Shown here: in pieces, positions 42,002-50,984 of the stretch
Position numbering within the stretch: the stretch's first letter is position 1
How the letters are laid out: the number at the start of each line of letters is the position of its first letter
Source: Micromonospora sp. H61
Lineage (GTDB): Bacteria > Actinomycetota > Actinomycetes > Mycobacteriales > Micromonosporaceae
NCBI RefSeq assembly: GCF_018070325.1
Contig: NZ_JAGPXY010000015.1
Location: 44,854-108,853, forward strand
Direction of reading: 5' to 3'
DNA length: 64,000 nt
Translations under genes and position numbers: made by a program
Notes under the pieces: generated by a model
The model's input: only the letters and a program-made list of their open reading frames with translations
What the model was told of the DNA's origin: nothing
Database searches by the model: none

Positions 42002-43123
42002 TCACTTCCAGCCGGTGAGGATCTCCTGGACGGGTAGGACGTCCTGCTCCGGATCTGGCGCCGGGGTTGGCCGTGCGGTCGGCGTGCGGTCGAAGCGGGG
42101 CGCGGGGGCCGGTTGGATCTCGCCGCCCACCTCGACGAACGTGCCCCGGGCCGCGTTGTGCGGGTGCGCGTGCGCCTCGCCGGGGGCGAGCACCGGCGCG
42201 ACGCAGGCGTCCAGGTCGGCGAAGACCGCCGTCCACTCGTCCCGGGTGCGCTCGGCGAACCGATCGGTGAACCGGCGGCGCAGTTCGTCCCAGCCGCTCG
42301 GGTCGTACTGGGCGGGCAGGTTCGGGTCGTCGGCGAGGCCGAGGCCGCTGAGCAGTACGGCGTAGAAGGCCGGTTCCATCGCGCCGACCGCCATGAATCC
42401 ACCGTCGGCGGTGGCGTACGTGTCGTAGAACGGCGCCCCGCCGTCGAACATGTTGCGCCCGCGCGGGGCGGCCCACAGGCCGGTGCCGAGCAGCCCGTGC
42501 AGGAACGAGGTGAGCAGCGCAGAGCCGTCCACCATCGCCGCGTCGACAACCTGGCCGAAGCCGGAGCGCTCCCGCTCCAGCAGCGCTGCCAGCACCCCGA
42601 CGGCGAGCAGCATCCCGCCGCCGCCGAAGTCGCCGAGCAGGTTCATCGGCGCGTACGGGCGTTCGCCGGCCCGCCCCAGCGGCTCCAACGCCCCGGCCAC
42701 CGCGATGTAGTCGATGTCGTGCCCGGCTCGGGCTGCCAGCGGGCCGTCCTGACCCCAGCCGGTCATCCGCGCGTACACCAGTCGGGGGTTGCGGGCCTGG
42801 CACACCTCCGGCCCGATGCCGAGCCGCTCGGCCACCCCCGGCCGGTACGCCTCGACCAGCACGTCCGCGCGGTCGGCGAGGCGCAGCAGGTCCGCCACCC
42901 CGGCCGGGGACTTCAGGTCCAGCGCCGTGACCCGCCGCCCGCGTTGCAGCGGCCCGCTGGTCGGTGCGGACAGCCGGCCCGCTCCGGGGGCGCCCGGCCG
43001 GTCCACCCGCACCACGTCCGCGCCGAGGTCGGCGAGCACCATGCAACCGAACGGCGCCGGGGCGAGGCTGGCCAGCTCGACCACCCGCACCCCGGCCAGC
43101 GGCCCGCCGTGTGCCGCCGTCAT
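42002..43123 (-). CDS. mcr: Alpha-methylacyl-CoA racemase-like CoA transferase (CaiB/BaiF family)
   Basis: A 373-residue CaiB/BaiF-family enzyme. His135 in AGHDIDYIAV and Asp165 in NLLGDFGGGG match the catalytic His126 and Asp156 of mycobacterial MCR with a constant shift, and RMTGWGQDGPL is typical of racemases, so racemisation of 2-methyl-branched acyl-CoA is more likely than CoA transfer. Its start overlaps the FadB-like stop (ATGA). It allows beta-oxidation of both epimers of branched fatty acids. The C-terminal tail is Pro-rich. Confidence 0.9.
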   Translation of the reverse strand: MTAAHGGPLAGVRVVELASLAPAPFGCMVLADLGADVVRVDRPGAPGAGRLSAPTSGPLQRGRRVTALDLKSPAGVADLLRLADRADVLVEAYRPGVAERLGIGPEVCQARNPRLVYARMTGWGQDGPLAARAGHDIDYIAVAGALEPLGRAGERPYAPMNLLGDFGGGGMLLAVGVLAALLERERSGFGQVVDAAMVDGSALLTSFLHGLLGTGLWAAPRGRNMFDGGAPFYDTYATADGGFMAVGAMEPAFYAVLLSGLGLADDPNLPAQYDPSGWDELRRRFTDRFAERTRDEWTAVFADLDACVAPVLAPGEAHAHPHNAARGTFVEVGGEIQPAPAPRFDRTPTARPTPAPDPEQDVLPVQEILTGWK

Positions 43124-45276
43124 GCGACGTCAGCCGGTTCGGCCCGGAGGGCGGCGAGCCGGTCGGCCAGGTCGGCGGGGGGCGTGAACCGGTCGCCGTA
43201 GATGCCGGCCAACTCGGTGGCACGGGCCGCGAAGCCGGCCGGGCCGCCCGCGTACTGCCGGACGTAGCGGATCACCCCGCCCGTCCACGCCGGGAAGCCG
43301 ATGCCGAAGATCGAGCCGATGTTGGCGTCGGTCTCGGTGCGCAGCACCCCCTCGTCGAGGCAGCGCAGCGCGTCCAGCGCCTCGGCGAAGAGCATCCGTT
43401 CCTGGAGGTCGGTGAACGGCACCGCCCGACCCGCGTCGGTGATCAGGTCGGCGAGACCGGGCCACAGCCGGCCCCGGGTGCCGTCGTCGTAGGAGTAGAA
43501 GCCGCGTCCGGCGGCGCGCCCCGGCCGGTCGTACGCGTCGACCAACTCGTCCACCAGGCGGTGCGCCGGAAGCGGGCGGAACTCCTCGCTGGCCGCCTCG
43601 AACTGGCGGCGGATCCGCTGGATCAGCGTGAGGCTGACCTCGTCGGCCAGCGCCAGCGGCCCGGTCGGGTAGCCGGCCTGGAGGGCGGCCTGCTCCACCG
43701 ATGCGGCGGGGACACCCTCGGCGACCATGCCGACCGCCTCGTCGATGAACTTGCCGATCACCCGGCTGGTGAAGAAACCCCGGCCGTCGTTGACCACGAT
43801 CGGGGTCTTGCCGATCCGCCGGCCCAGGTCGAACGCACGGGCCAGCGCCACGTCCCCGGTCCGCTCGCCGACCACGATCTCCAGCAGCGGCATCCGGTCC
43901 ACCGGAGAGAAGAAGTGCATGCCGATGAAGTCCGCCGGCCGGTCCACGCCGGCGGCCAGCCCGGTGATCGGCAGGGTGGAGGTGTTGGAGGCGAGCAGTG
44001 CGTCGGGCGCCAGCACGGGCAGCACCTCGGCGAAGACCCGTTGCTTCAGCGCCGGGTCCTCGAAGACCGCCTCGATGACCACGTCGCAGCCGGCCAGCGC
44101 GTCCACCTGGTCGGTGGTGGTGATCCGGTCCAGTACGGCACGGGCGTCCGCCTCGGTGGTGCGACCCTTGCGTACCGCGCGGGCCAGTAGCCGCTCGGCG
44201 TGTTCCCGGGCCCGGCCGGCGGCCTCCGGCGTGACGTCCTTGACCACGACGTCCAGCCCTGCTTTGGCGCAGGCGTACGCGATGCCCGCGCCCATCATGC
44301 CGGCCCCGAGTACCGCCAGCCGGCGTACCGGTGCGGCGTCCACATCGGCCGGTCGGGCCGCGCCACCGTTGACGGCCTTCAGGTCGAAGAAGAACGCACC
44401 GATCATGTTCTTGGCGACCTGCCCGGTGAGCAGGCCGATCAGGTGCCGGGTCTCCACGGTCAGGGCGGTCTCCAGGTCGACCTGTGCGCCCTCGACGGCG
44501 GCGGCCAGGATCGCCTCGGGCGCGGGTAGCCGGGCACCCTTGAGCTGCTTGCGCAGCGTCGCCGGGAAGGCGGGCAGTTGTGCGGCCAGCGAACGGCTGG
44601 CCGGGGTGCCGCCGGGCATCCGATAGTCCGGCCGGTCCCACGGCTGCGCCGGGTGCGGGTTCGCCGCGATCCAGGCCCGCGCCCGTTCCAGCAGCTCGGT
44701 GGGCGTGGCGACCACCTCGTCGACCAGCCCGACCGACAGGGCGTCGGTCGGGCGCATCCGCCGGCCGGTGAGCAGCACCGTGGTCAGCGCGCTGGCCAGG
44801 CCGAGCATCCGCACGGTCCGGGTGACGCCGCCCGCCCCGGGCAGCAGGCCCAGCGTCACCTCGGGCAACCCGAGCCGGCTGCCGGGGGCGTCCAGTGCGA
44901 TCCGGTGGTGGCAGGCCAGCGCGATCTCCAGGCCACCGCCGAGCGCCGAGCCGTTGACCGCGGCGACCACCGGTCGGCCCAGCGTCTCCAGCCGGCGCAG
45001 GTCCCGTTTGATGGTGCCGAGCAGGGCGGCCAGGTCGGGCGCGTCGGCGCGGGTGGCCCGGATCATCTCGGGCAGGTCGCCGCCGGCGAAGAAGGTCGAC
45101 TTCGCGCTGGTCACGATGACGCCGGCGAGATCGTGCTCGGCCTCCAGCCGGTCCAGGGCGACGCTCATCGAGGCGGCGTACGCCCGGTTCATCGTGTTGG
45201 CGGACTGGGTGGGGTCGTCGAGGGTGAGCGTGACGATGCCGTCGGCGCCGCGGTCGTACCGGATGGTGTTGGTCAT
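43120..45276 (-). CDS. fadB: Multifunctional FadB-like enoyl-CoA hydratase/3-hydroxyacyl-CoA dehydrogenase
   Basis: A 718-residue two-enzyme protein. Residues 1 to about 190 are the crotonase domain ([33 protein letters not shown] with the catalytic Glu pair); from about 320 lies the NAD-binding domain ([17 protein letters not shown]), then the dehydrogenase C-terminal domain with [15 protein letters not shown] and the His-Glu dyad. It performs the second and third steps of beta-oxidation. GGAGGACGAC precedes the ATG. The thiolase gene ends 15 bases upstream. Confidence 0.95.
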   Translation of the reverse strand: MTNTIRYDRGADGIVTLTLDDPTQSANTMNRAYAASMSVALDRLEAEHDLAGVIVTSAKSTFFAGGDLPEMIRATRADAPDLAALLGTIKRDLRRLETLGRPVVAAVNGSALGGGLEIALACHHRIALDAPGSRLGLPEVTLGLLPGAGGVTRTVRMLGLASALTTVLLTGRRMRPTDALSVGLVDEVVATPTELLERARAWIAANPHPAQPWDRPDYRMPGGTPASRSLAAQLPAFPATLRKQLKGARLPAPEAILAAAVEGAQVDLETALTVETRHLIGLLTGQVAKNMIGAFFFDLKAVNGGAARPADVDAAPVRRLAVLGAGMMGAGIAYACAKAGLDVVVKDVTPEAAGRAREHAERLLARAVRKGRTTEADARAVLDRITTTDQVDALAGCDVVIEAVFEDPALKQRVFAEVLPVLAPDALLASNTSTLPITGLAAGVDRPADFIGMHFFSPVDRMPLLEIVVGERTGDVALARAFDLGRRIGKTPIVVNDGRGFFTSRVIGKFIDEAVGMVAEGVPAASVEQAALQAGYPTGPLALADEVSLTLIQRIRRQFEAASEEFRPLPAHRLVDELVDAYDRPGRAAGRGFYSYDDGTRGRLWPGLADLITDAGRAVPFTDLQERMLFAEALDALRCLDEGVLRTETDANIGSIFGIGFPAWTGGVIRYVRQYAGGPAGFAARATELAGIYGDRFTPPADLADRLAALRAEPADVA

Positions 45277-45291
45277 TGTCGTCCTCCCCGG

Positions 45292-46506
45292 TCAGCAGCG
45301 CTCGAGAACGGTGGCGACGCCCATGCCGCCGCCGATGCAGAGGGTCACCACGGCGCGGCGCAGGTCACGCCGCTCCAACTCGTCCAACGCCATACCGAGC
45401 AGCATCGCTCCGGTCGCGCCGAGCGGGTGGCCGAGCGCTATCGCGCCGCCGTTGACGTTCACCCGGTCCGGGTCGAGGCCCAGGTCACGGACGTACTTGA
45501 GCACCACAGCGGCGAACGCCTCGTTGATCTCGAACAGGTCGATGTCGTCGACTGTGAGCCCGGCGACGGCGAGCGCCTTGTGGGTGGCCGGGATCGGGCC
45601 GGTCAACATCAGCGTCGGGTCCGCGCCGGTGACCGCCGCGCCGACGATCCGGGCGCGCGGGGTGAGGCCGAGATCCCGACCGACCTGCTCCGAACCGATC
45701 AGCGTCAGCGCCGCGCCGTCAACGATGCCGGACGAGTTGCCCGCGTGGTGGACGTGCTCGATGGCCTCCAGCCAGTGGAACTTCTGCAACGCGACAGCGT
45801 CGAAGCCGGCCGCCTCACCCATCGTGGCGAAGGACGGGGTGAGCCTGGCCAGCGCCTCCCGGGTGGTCTCCGGGCGCGGGTGCTCGTCGACAGTGAGGAT
45901 GTCCAGTCCGTTGCCGTCGCGGACCGGCACCACCGAGCGGGCGAAGTACCCGCCGGCCCACGCCTTGGCGGCCCTCTCCTGCGACCGCAGCGCGTAGCCG
46001 TCCACGTCGTCGCGGGTGAAGCCCTCCAGGGTGGCGATCAGGTCCGCGCTGACGCCCTGCGGCACGAACGACGTGGCCAGCGCGGTCTGCGGATCGGTGG
46101 CCCAGGCCGCGCCGTCGGAGCCCATCGGCACCCGGGACATCGACTCGACCCCGCCGGCGAGCAGTAGATGCTCCCAGCCGGAGCGGATCCGGGCGGCGGC
46201 GGAGTTGACCGCCTCCAACCCGGAGGCGCAGAACCGGTTGAGCTGCACCCCGCCCACCTGGTCGGGCAGCCCGGCCAACAGCGCGGCGGCCCGGGCCAGG
46301 TCGCCACCCTGCTCGCCGACCGGGGTCACGATGCCGAGCAGCAGGTCCTCCAGCCGGCCGACGTCCAGGCCGGGGTTGCGCTCCCGCAACGCGTCGATCA
46401 GGCCGACCACCAGGGAGATGGGCTTGACCCCGTGCAGCGCGCCGGTGTCCCGGCCGCGCCCGCGCGGGGTGCGGACCGCGTCATAGACGTACGCCTCAGA
46501 GAGCAC
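45292..46506 (-). CDS. fadA: Acetyl-CoA C-acyltransferase (thiolase)
   Basis: A 404-residue thiolase. The acyl-binding Cys lies in [13 protein letters not shown], the catalytic His in [15 protein letters not shown], and the second Cys in [19 protein letters not shown] is also present. It cleaves 3-ketoacyl-CoA in the last step of beta-oxidation. The GTG at 46506 overlaps the upstream dehydrogenase gene by 11 bases and has AAGGAG about 10 bases before it. Confidence 0.95.
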   Translation of the reverse strand: MLSEAYVYDAVRTPRGRGRDTGALHGVKPISLVVGLIDALRERNPGLDVGRLEDLLLGIVTPVGEQGGDLARAAALLAGLPDQVGGVQLNRFCASGLEAVNSAAARIRSGWEHLLLAGGVESMSRVPMGSDGAAWATDPQTALATSFVPQGVSADLIATLEGFTRDDVDGYALRSQERAAKAWAGGYFARSVVPVRDGNGLDILTVDEHPRPETTREALARLTPSFATMGEAAGFDAVALQKFHWLEAIEHVHHAGNSSGIVDGAALTLIGSEQVGRDLGLTPRARIVGAAVTGADPTLMLTGPIPATHKALAVAGLTVDDIDLFEINEAFAAVVLKYVRDLGLDPDRVNVNGGAIALGHPLGATGAMLLGMALDELERRDLRRAVVTLCIGGGMGVATVLERC

Positions 46507-47662
46507 GGGCGATCAGCTCCTTCATGATCTCGTTGGTGCCGCCGTAGATCTTCTGGACGCGGGCGTCGGCGTACATCCGGGCGATCGGGTACTCAGTCGT
46601 GTAGCCGTAGCCGCCGAAGAGCTGAAGGCACCGGTCGACGACCTCACACTGTCCGTCGGTGAGCCATGACTTCGCCATCGCCGCTGTGGAGACGTCCAGG
46701 TCGCCACGCGTGTGTCGGACGATGCAGTCGTCCAGGAAGACGCGGCTGACCCGGGCGCGGGTGGCGCACTCGGCGAGCACCATCCGGGTGTTCTGGTGAC
46801 CCATCAGGGTCTTGCCGAAGGCGGTGCGCTCCTTGGCGTACGCGACGGTCAGCGCGACCGCCCGTTCCATGGCCGCCACCGCGCCGACGCCGATCACCAG
46901 CCGCTCCTGCGGAAGCTGCTGCATGAGCTGGATGAAGCCCAGCCCTTCGGCACCGCCGAGCAGGTTGGACGCCGGCACCCGGAACTCGTCGAAGAACAAC
47001 TCCGCCGTGTCGTTGGCGTGCAGGCCGATCTTGGACAGCAGTCGGCCTCGCCGGAACCCCGCCGGGTCGCCACCCACCTCGCAGATCAGCAGCGAGACGC
47101 CGGACGCCCGCTGCTCGGGGTCGGTCTTCACGGCCACGATGACCAGATCGGCCAGAGCACCGTTGGTGATGAACGTCTTCGCGCCGGTCACCAGGTAGTC
47201 GTCGCCGTCGCGGACCGCCCGGGTGCGCATCGCCTGAAGATCGGAGCCACCGTCCGGCTCGGTCATCGCGATGGCGCCGACCAGCTCACCGCTGCACAGG
47301 CCGGGCAGCCAGCGTCGCTTCTGTTCCTCGCTGCCGTACGCCACCAGGTAACCGGTGACGATGCCACTGTGGACGGCCAGGCCGAGGCTGCTCTCCCCGG
47401 CGTACGCCTGCTCGTGCAGCAGCACCGCCTCGTGGGTGAACCCGCCGCCCCCACCTCCGTACTCCTCCGGGACCGACAGGCCGAGCAGCCCCAGCTCGCC
47501 GGCGCGCCGGTAGTGCTCGCGGTCCGGATGGCCCTGCGTCAGCAGGCGCTCGGCGTGCGGCAACACCTCCTTGGTGAAGAAGGCGCGGGCCAGCTCGGCC
47601 AGGTCGTCATGCTCCGGCTCGCGCCAGGGGGAGGGGGAGCCGTCGGGCGGGGGGGTCGGCAT
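46496..47662 (-). CDS. Acyl-CoA dehydrogenase
   Basis: A 388-residue flavoenzyme, first gene of the beta-oxidation operon. Signatures are [32 protein letters not shown], the C-terminal [15 protein letters not shown] and the terminal [18 protein letters not shown], with the family's catalytic Glu in YGGTNEI. The ATG at 47662 follows GAGGGTGG; an upstream start at 47698 would add 12 residues with no such site. It performs the first oxidation of acyl-CoA; chain length or branching is not predictable. Confidence 0.93.
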   Translation of the reverse strand: MPTPPPDGSPSPWREPEHDDLAELARAFFTKEVLPHAERLLTQGHPDREHYRRAGELGLLGLSVPEEYGGGGGGFTHEAVLLHEQAYAGESSLGLAVHSGIVTGYLVAYGSEEQKRRWLPGLCSGELVGAIAMTEPDGGSDLQAMRTRAVRDGDDYLVTGAKTFITNGALADLVIVAVKTDPEQRASGVSLLICEVGGDPAGFRRGRLLSKIGLHANDTAELFFDEFRVPASNLLGGAEGLGFIQLMQQLPQERLVIGVGAVAAMERAVALTVAYAKERTAFGKTLMGHQNTRMVLAECATRARVSRVFLDDCIVRHTRGDLDVSTAAMAKSWLTDGQCEVVDRCLQLFGGYGYTTEYPIARMYADARVQKIYGGTNEIMKELIARAL

Positions 47663-47701
47663 GTGCACCACCCTCGCGCGCTGTTGGCAGCATGTCAATA
47701 A

Positions 47702-47745
47702 GATGCTGAGTAGCTCAGAGGCAGCTCTGACGACTACTGGGCATC
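47702..47745. promoter_or_regulatory. Long palindrome, candidate TetR operator
   Basis: In the 140-base divergent gap, GATGCTGAGTAG (47702-47713) and CTACTGGGCATC (47734-47745) form an imperfect outer repeat, and CAGAG/CTCTG (47716-47720, 47725-47729) an inner one, so the whole 44 bases is nearly symmetric. It lies 40 bases before the acyl-CoA dehydrogenase start and 57 before the TetR start, as expected for an autoregulating TetR repressor. Confidence 0.65.
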
Positions 47746-47802
47746 AAGTGATCATGGTGAGGAACGGCGGCCGACCGGTGGGCTGTCGATAGGGTCGGGC
47801 AG

Positions 47803-48447
47803 ATGAGTGTCGAGACGGCTCCGCGCCGCCGCCGGCTGGAGCCGGACGCCCGGCGTGGGCAGATCCTGGCCTGCGCGGTCCGGCTGTTCGGCGAGCGCCC
47901 GTACGCGGACGTGTCGACCACCGACGTCGCCCGCGAGGCTGGTGTCGCTCGCGGGCTGGTCAACCACTACTTCGGTGCGAAGAAGGACCTGTACCTGGAG
48001 GTCGTCCGGGTCATGGTGACCATCCCCGAGGTTGCCCTGGAGCGGCTGCCCAAGGGTGATCTCCGGACCCGGGTCGACGCCAGCGTCACCTGGTTCCTCG
48101 ACGTGGTTTCCCGGCACAGCACCTCGTGGCTGGCGGCGGTCACCGCCCGGGGGATGGGCGGCGACGCCGACGTGGAGCGGGTGCTCGCCGAGGCCGAGGA
48201 GGTCGCCGCGGACCGCATGCTGGTCGCCGTCGGGCTGGCCGGCGAGGCGGAGCACCGCGAGGAGTTGCGCGGGATGGTCCGGGCGTACGGGGGTCTGGCG
48301 ACCTCGACGGCCCGCGAATGGCTCCAGCGTGGCGCGCTGACCCGCGCCCAGGTGCACCTGCTGCTCACCACGACCCTGCTGACCATCGTCGAGCAGGTCA
48401 TCCCGCAGGTCCTCGCCGACCGCGAACCGACGCGACCAGAGCGCTGA
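47803..48447 (+). CDS. TetR/AcrR-family regulator of the fatty-acid operon
   Basis: A 214-residue TetR regulator. The DNA-binding domain is in residues 15-65 (RRGQILACAVRLFGE, VSTTDVAREAGVARGLVNHYFGAKKDLY, seen in parts). The C-terminal ligand domain is helical, with no recognised family. Divergent transcription from the beta-oxidation operon and the palindrome between them suggest it represses that operon and senses an acyl-CoA. Its stop codon lies in the first unit of a tandem repeat. Confidence 0.92.
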   Translation: MSVETAPRRRRLEPDARRGQILACAVRLFGERPYADVSTTDVAREAGVARGLVNHYFGAKKDLYLEVVRVMVTIPEVALERLPKGDLRTRVDASVTWFLDVVSRHSTSWLAAVTARGMGGDADVERVLAEAEEVAADRMLVAVGLAGEAEHREELRGMVRAYGGLATSTAREWLQRGALTRAQVHLLLTTTLLTIVEQVIPQVLADREPTRPER

Positions 48448-48523
48448 CCGCCGGGGCCGCTGAGCGCTGACCGCCCGGGGCCGCCAAGCGCTGAACGCCG
48501 GGGCCGCTGAGCGCTGACCGCCG
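48440..48523. repeat. Tandem repeat of about 23 bp, 3.6 copies
   Basis: Units start at 48440, 48463, 48487 and 48510 (AGCGCTGACCGCCGGGGCC plus GCTG or GCCA). The first unit contains the TGA stop of the TetR gene, so the array looks like repeated slippage of the gene end. It fills the space before the next convergent gene. Confidence 0.85.
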
Positions 48524-48545
48524 TCCGCCGAAGGGCGCCGGTCGC

Positions 48546-49433
48546 TCAGGCGGCGCGTCGGTCGCCGGCCTGGCCGGTACGAGCCGCCGGAGCGGCCTGG
48601 CCGGCATGCGCCGCCGGTGCGGCGTACCGGTCGGCCGCCTGCGCCGGATAGGACTCGGGGCGTACCACCCGCAGCGGCCGGTCCACCTCGTCGGCCCCGA
48701 ACCGCCAGCGCGACGGTGTCGGCTGCCGCTGTGGTGCCGGGCCACCGGGGCGCAGCCCGGGCCGGGACAGCAGCACGGTGATCAGGTAGCCGACCACCAG
48801 GAAGCCGTGGCTGATCAGCCGTTCCCCGCCCACCGAACCGGTGGCCAGGTCGTTTACCGACAGCAGCAGCAACGTGCCGACGAACGCGCTGAGCATCGGC
48901 AGCAGACCGGCGGGTGGGCTGCGGCGCAGCGCCACGAAGAGGAAGCCCGCGCCCACTGCCACGTTCCACGCCGCCGACTCGTGCCACAGGTGCTGGCCGG
49001 TGGGGTGCAGGTGGTCGGCGGTCGCGCCCCGGCCCACCTGGGCCAGGCCGAGCACCAGTTGCACCGCGCCGAGCAGCCCGAGCGCCGACCGCAGGCCGGC
49101 GACGAGCGGGCCACGTCCGAACGCCGCACGCAACCCGGCGGCGAGCTGGCCCCGTCCGGGCACCTTCCGCAGGCCGGCGACCAGCGGGCCGCGCCGCCAC
49201 CGTGAACGGCGGGCCGGGGCCGCGCTGGCGGCGGCAAGGATCGCCGCCGTCCGGTCGGGCACCTCGACCACCAATCGGGTACGAACCCGACGGGTCACCG
49301 CGGCCGCCGCCGTGAACCAGGCCCGGCACTCGGCACACCCGTCCAGGTGCCCCTGCACCGCCGTCAGTTCGGCGGCGGTCTCCTCCCCGTCCAGCTGCGC
49401 GGACAGGACCTCCCGCCACTGCTCACACCCCAT
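48546..49433 (-). CDS. Zinc-finger (anti-sigma-like) membrane protein
   Basis: A 295-residue protein. The first 45 residues contain a zf-HC2 anti-sigma zinc motif (VQGHLDGCAECRAWF: His29, Cys33, Cys36). From about 110 to 230 there are about four to five hydrophobic helices (LLGAVQLVLGLAQV, VAVGAGFLFVALRR, LLPMLSAFVGTLLLLSV, GFLVVGYLITVLLSR), and a Pro/Ala-rich cytosolic tail. No sigma factor gene lies next to it; the nearest is the ECF42 gene 12 kb away, which should not need an anti-sigma factor. Its partner, if any, is elsewhere. Confidence 0.82.
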   Translation of the reverse strand: MGCEQWREVLSAQLDGEETAAELTAVQGHLDGCAECRAWFTAAAAVTRRVRTRLVVEVPDRTAAILAAASAAPARRSRWRRGPLVAGLRKVPGRGQLAAGLRAAFGRGPLVAGLRSALGLLGAVQLVLGLAQVGRGATADHLHPTGQHLWHESAAWNVAVGAGFLFVALRRSPPAGLLPMLSAFVGTLLLLSVNDLATGSVGGERLISHGFLVVGYLITVLLSRPGLRPGGPAPQRQPTPSRWRFGADEVDRPLRVVRPESYPAQAADRYAAPAAHAGQAAPAARTGQAGDRRAA

Positions 49434-49505
49434 GTATCAGTAGTCGCTCCGGCAGCCGCTCCGGTTCCCGGCGACAGTGACTGGTTGTGGAATACTCGCC
49501 GGATC

Positions 49506-50546
49506 ATGACGCGTTACGGCCTGCTGATCCTGCCCGCCACCAACCGGGTGTACGCCCGCGCCGCAGTCGACCTCACCCGAGCCGAGCTGGAGATCTTCGG
49601 CCGCTCGGCGCTGGACGGCCGGATCGGCGAGCTGAACACCGAGGTCGTGGGAGGGGCGTCCTACATCACGTTCACCGGCGACGGGCTGACCGAGCGTGAC
49701 CTGGCCGTCCTGGGCAACCTCTCCGCCGGGTACGCGTTGTTCGAGATCGTCGGCGAGCTGCTGCGACCGATCGAGTGGACCCGCCTGGACCGCTACGACG
49801 ACGATCTGCTCACCATCCAGAAGTACCCGGGCAAGACCAATGAGCAGTTCACCAAGCTGCTGCTCAACGTCACCCTGCTCGCCTCGGACTGGGCCGCCGA
49901 GATGACAAGCCGCCGGTTCCGGGTGCTCGACCCGCTCTGCGGTCGGGGCACCACCCTCAACCAGGCGCTGATGTACGGCTTCGACGCTGCCGGGATCGAG
50001 CGCGACCAGAAGGACGTCGAGGCGTACCGGGCGTTCATCACCACCTGGCTGAAGCAGAAGCGGGTCAAGCACCGGGTGCTGGAGTCGGGGCCGGTGCGCC
50101 GGGAGCGCAAGGTGGTCGGCCGGCGGGTGCGGATCGAGTTGGCGCCGACCCGCGAGGAGCACAAGGCCGGCCAGACGCAGTTGCTGGACGTGGTCAACGC
50201 CGACACCGCCCGGTCGGCGGAGTTCTTCCGCCCGGAGACCGTCGACCTGGTCGTCGCCGACGCGCCGTACGGCGTGCAGCACGGCAGTCGTACCGCTGGG
50301 CAGGGGTTGACCCGCGATCCGCTGGCGTTGCTCGCAGACGCCGCGCCGGTCTGGGCCCGGTTGTTGCGCCCCGGTGGTGCGCTCGGGATCTCCTGGAACA
50401 CCCACGTCGCCAGTCGGGACGACGCGGCGGCGGCATTGGCCGACGCCGGCCTGACGGTGGTCGACGCCGAGCCCTACCGCGCGCTGCGGCACCGGGTGGA
50501 CCAGTCGATCATGCGCGACGTGCTGGTGGCCCGCCGCCCGGCCTGA
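49506..50546 (+). CDS. TRM11-like RNA/nucleic acid methyltransferase
   Basis: A 346-residue SAM-dependent methyltransferase of the TRM11/RlmL-like group. An N-terminal domain of about 110 residues (YGLLILPATNRVYARAA through GYALFEIVGELLRP) precedes the Rossmann domain with motif I VLDPLCGRGTTLNQAL and motif IV VVADAPYGVQHG, a DxPYG variant of the NPPY motif used by amino-methyltransferases. tRNA guanosine-N2 methylation is a reasonable guess. The start has only a weak ribosome site (GCCGGA). It is divergent from the zinc-finger gene with a 72-base gap. Confidence 0.87.
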   Translation: MTRYGLLILPATNRVYARAAVDLTRAELEIFGRSALDGRIGELNTEVVGGASYITFTGDGLTERDLAVLGNLSAGYALFEIVGELLRPIEWTRLDRYDDDLLTIQKYPGKTNEQFTKLLLNVTLLASDWAAEMTSRRFRVLDPLCGRGTTLNQALMYGFDAAGIERDQKDVEAYRAFITTWLKQKRVKHRVLESGPVRRERKVVGRRVRIELAPTREEHKAGQTQLLDVVNADTARSAEFFRPETVDLVVADAPYGVQHGSRTAGQGLTRDPLALLADAAPVWARLLRPGGALGISWNTHVASRDDAAAALADAGLTVVDAEPYRALRHRVDQSIMRDVLVARRPA

Positions 50547-50619
50547 CGGGCTCGCACCTCCGCCCCGCCGCGCCATGAGCCATCCCATCCGGGTCGCGCG
50601 TGGTCTCTCTCCTGCATTC

Positions 50620-50692
50620 CCCTTTGCTCTGCACCCGCGGAGGCACCAGCTACAGACCGTGAGTGTCGCCTCCGCGGGTGCAGAGCAAAGGG
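50620..50692. repeat. Perfect 25-bp inverted repeat
   Basis: Arms at 50620-50644 and 50668-50692 (beginning CCCTTTGCTCTGCACCCG) are exact complements with a 23-base loop. It lies 74 bases past the methyltransferase stop in the 354-base gap before the kdp operon. The long perfect stem and defined ends suggest a REP- or MITE-like element; it would also terminate transcription. The remaining gap holds the kdp promoter and leader. Confidence 0.92.
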
Positions 50693-50780
50693 CGGACCAC
50701 CCGTCTTGACCTCGCGGACCACCGGTGCTCTGTGCCGCATTTCACCTGTTCAGTGGGTAGGTGTGAAAACCACGTCAAGA

Positions 50781-50883
50781 AAAGGTTCGCCGCCGTCATG
50801 GTCGCGTTATGACCCCTGCCGTCCGGCGGGTGGTGGGGCTTTGATTGCCCGGCGCGACCGGAAGGCGGTCGCGACGAACCTTT
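50781..50883 (+). promoter_or_regulatory. Candidate structured RNA leader of the kdp operon
   Basis: AAAGGTTCG (50781-50789) pairs with CGAACCTTT (50875-50883), a 9-base closing stem around about 85 bases. Inside are three further helices: GTCAT/ATGAC (50795-50799, 50809-50813), GGGC/GCCC (50836-50839, 50847-50850) and CGCGACC/GGTCGCG (50853-50859, 50867-50873). The 3' arm ends 7 bases before the ribosome site GAGGAG of the first small gene, so closing could affect translation. It does not match any riboswitch class I can name. Promoter motifs upstream are unclear. Confidence 0.5.
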
Positions 50884-50900
50884 CCGGCTGAGGAGTCAGC

Positions 50901-50984
50901 GTGTCTGACGTGGTTTTCGTGGTCCTGACGGTGGTGCTGTTCGCAGTGCTCGCCCTGGTGGTCCGGGCGGTGGAGAAGCTGTGA
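50901..50984 (+). CDS. 27-residue membrane peptide at the head of the kdp operon
   Basis: GTG at 50901 follows GAGGAG by 5 bases and opens a 27-residue frame, [20 protein letters not shown] plus a charged end RAVEKL. It is a single hydrophobic helix, like KdpF, but is separate: its stop (50982-50984) overlaps the start of the true kdpF. Too short for normal gene calling. Perhaps a second accessory subunit, a regulator of Kdp, or a leader peptide coupling translation of kdpF. Confidence 0.7.
   Translation: MSDVVFVVLTVVLFAVLALVVRAVEKL

Noticed and set aside
48440..48523. Possible CRISPR array
   Set aside because: The units are directly tandem with no spacers, only 3.6 copies, and no cas genes are near.
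50620..50692. Ends of an insertion sequence
   Set aside because: Only 23 bases lie between the arms, so no transposase is enclosed; it could be a non-autonomous element but not an IS.
50781..50883. Known riboswitch (M-box or ydaO) before kdp
   Set aside because: I looked for the conserved cores of both classes and found neither; only an unclassified helix arrangement is supported.
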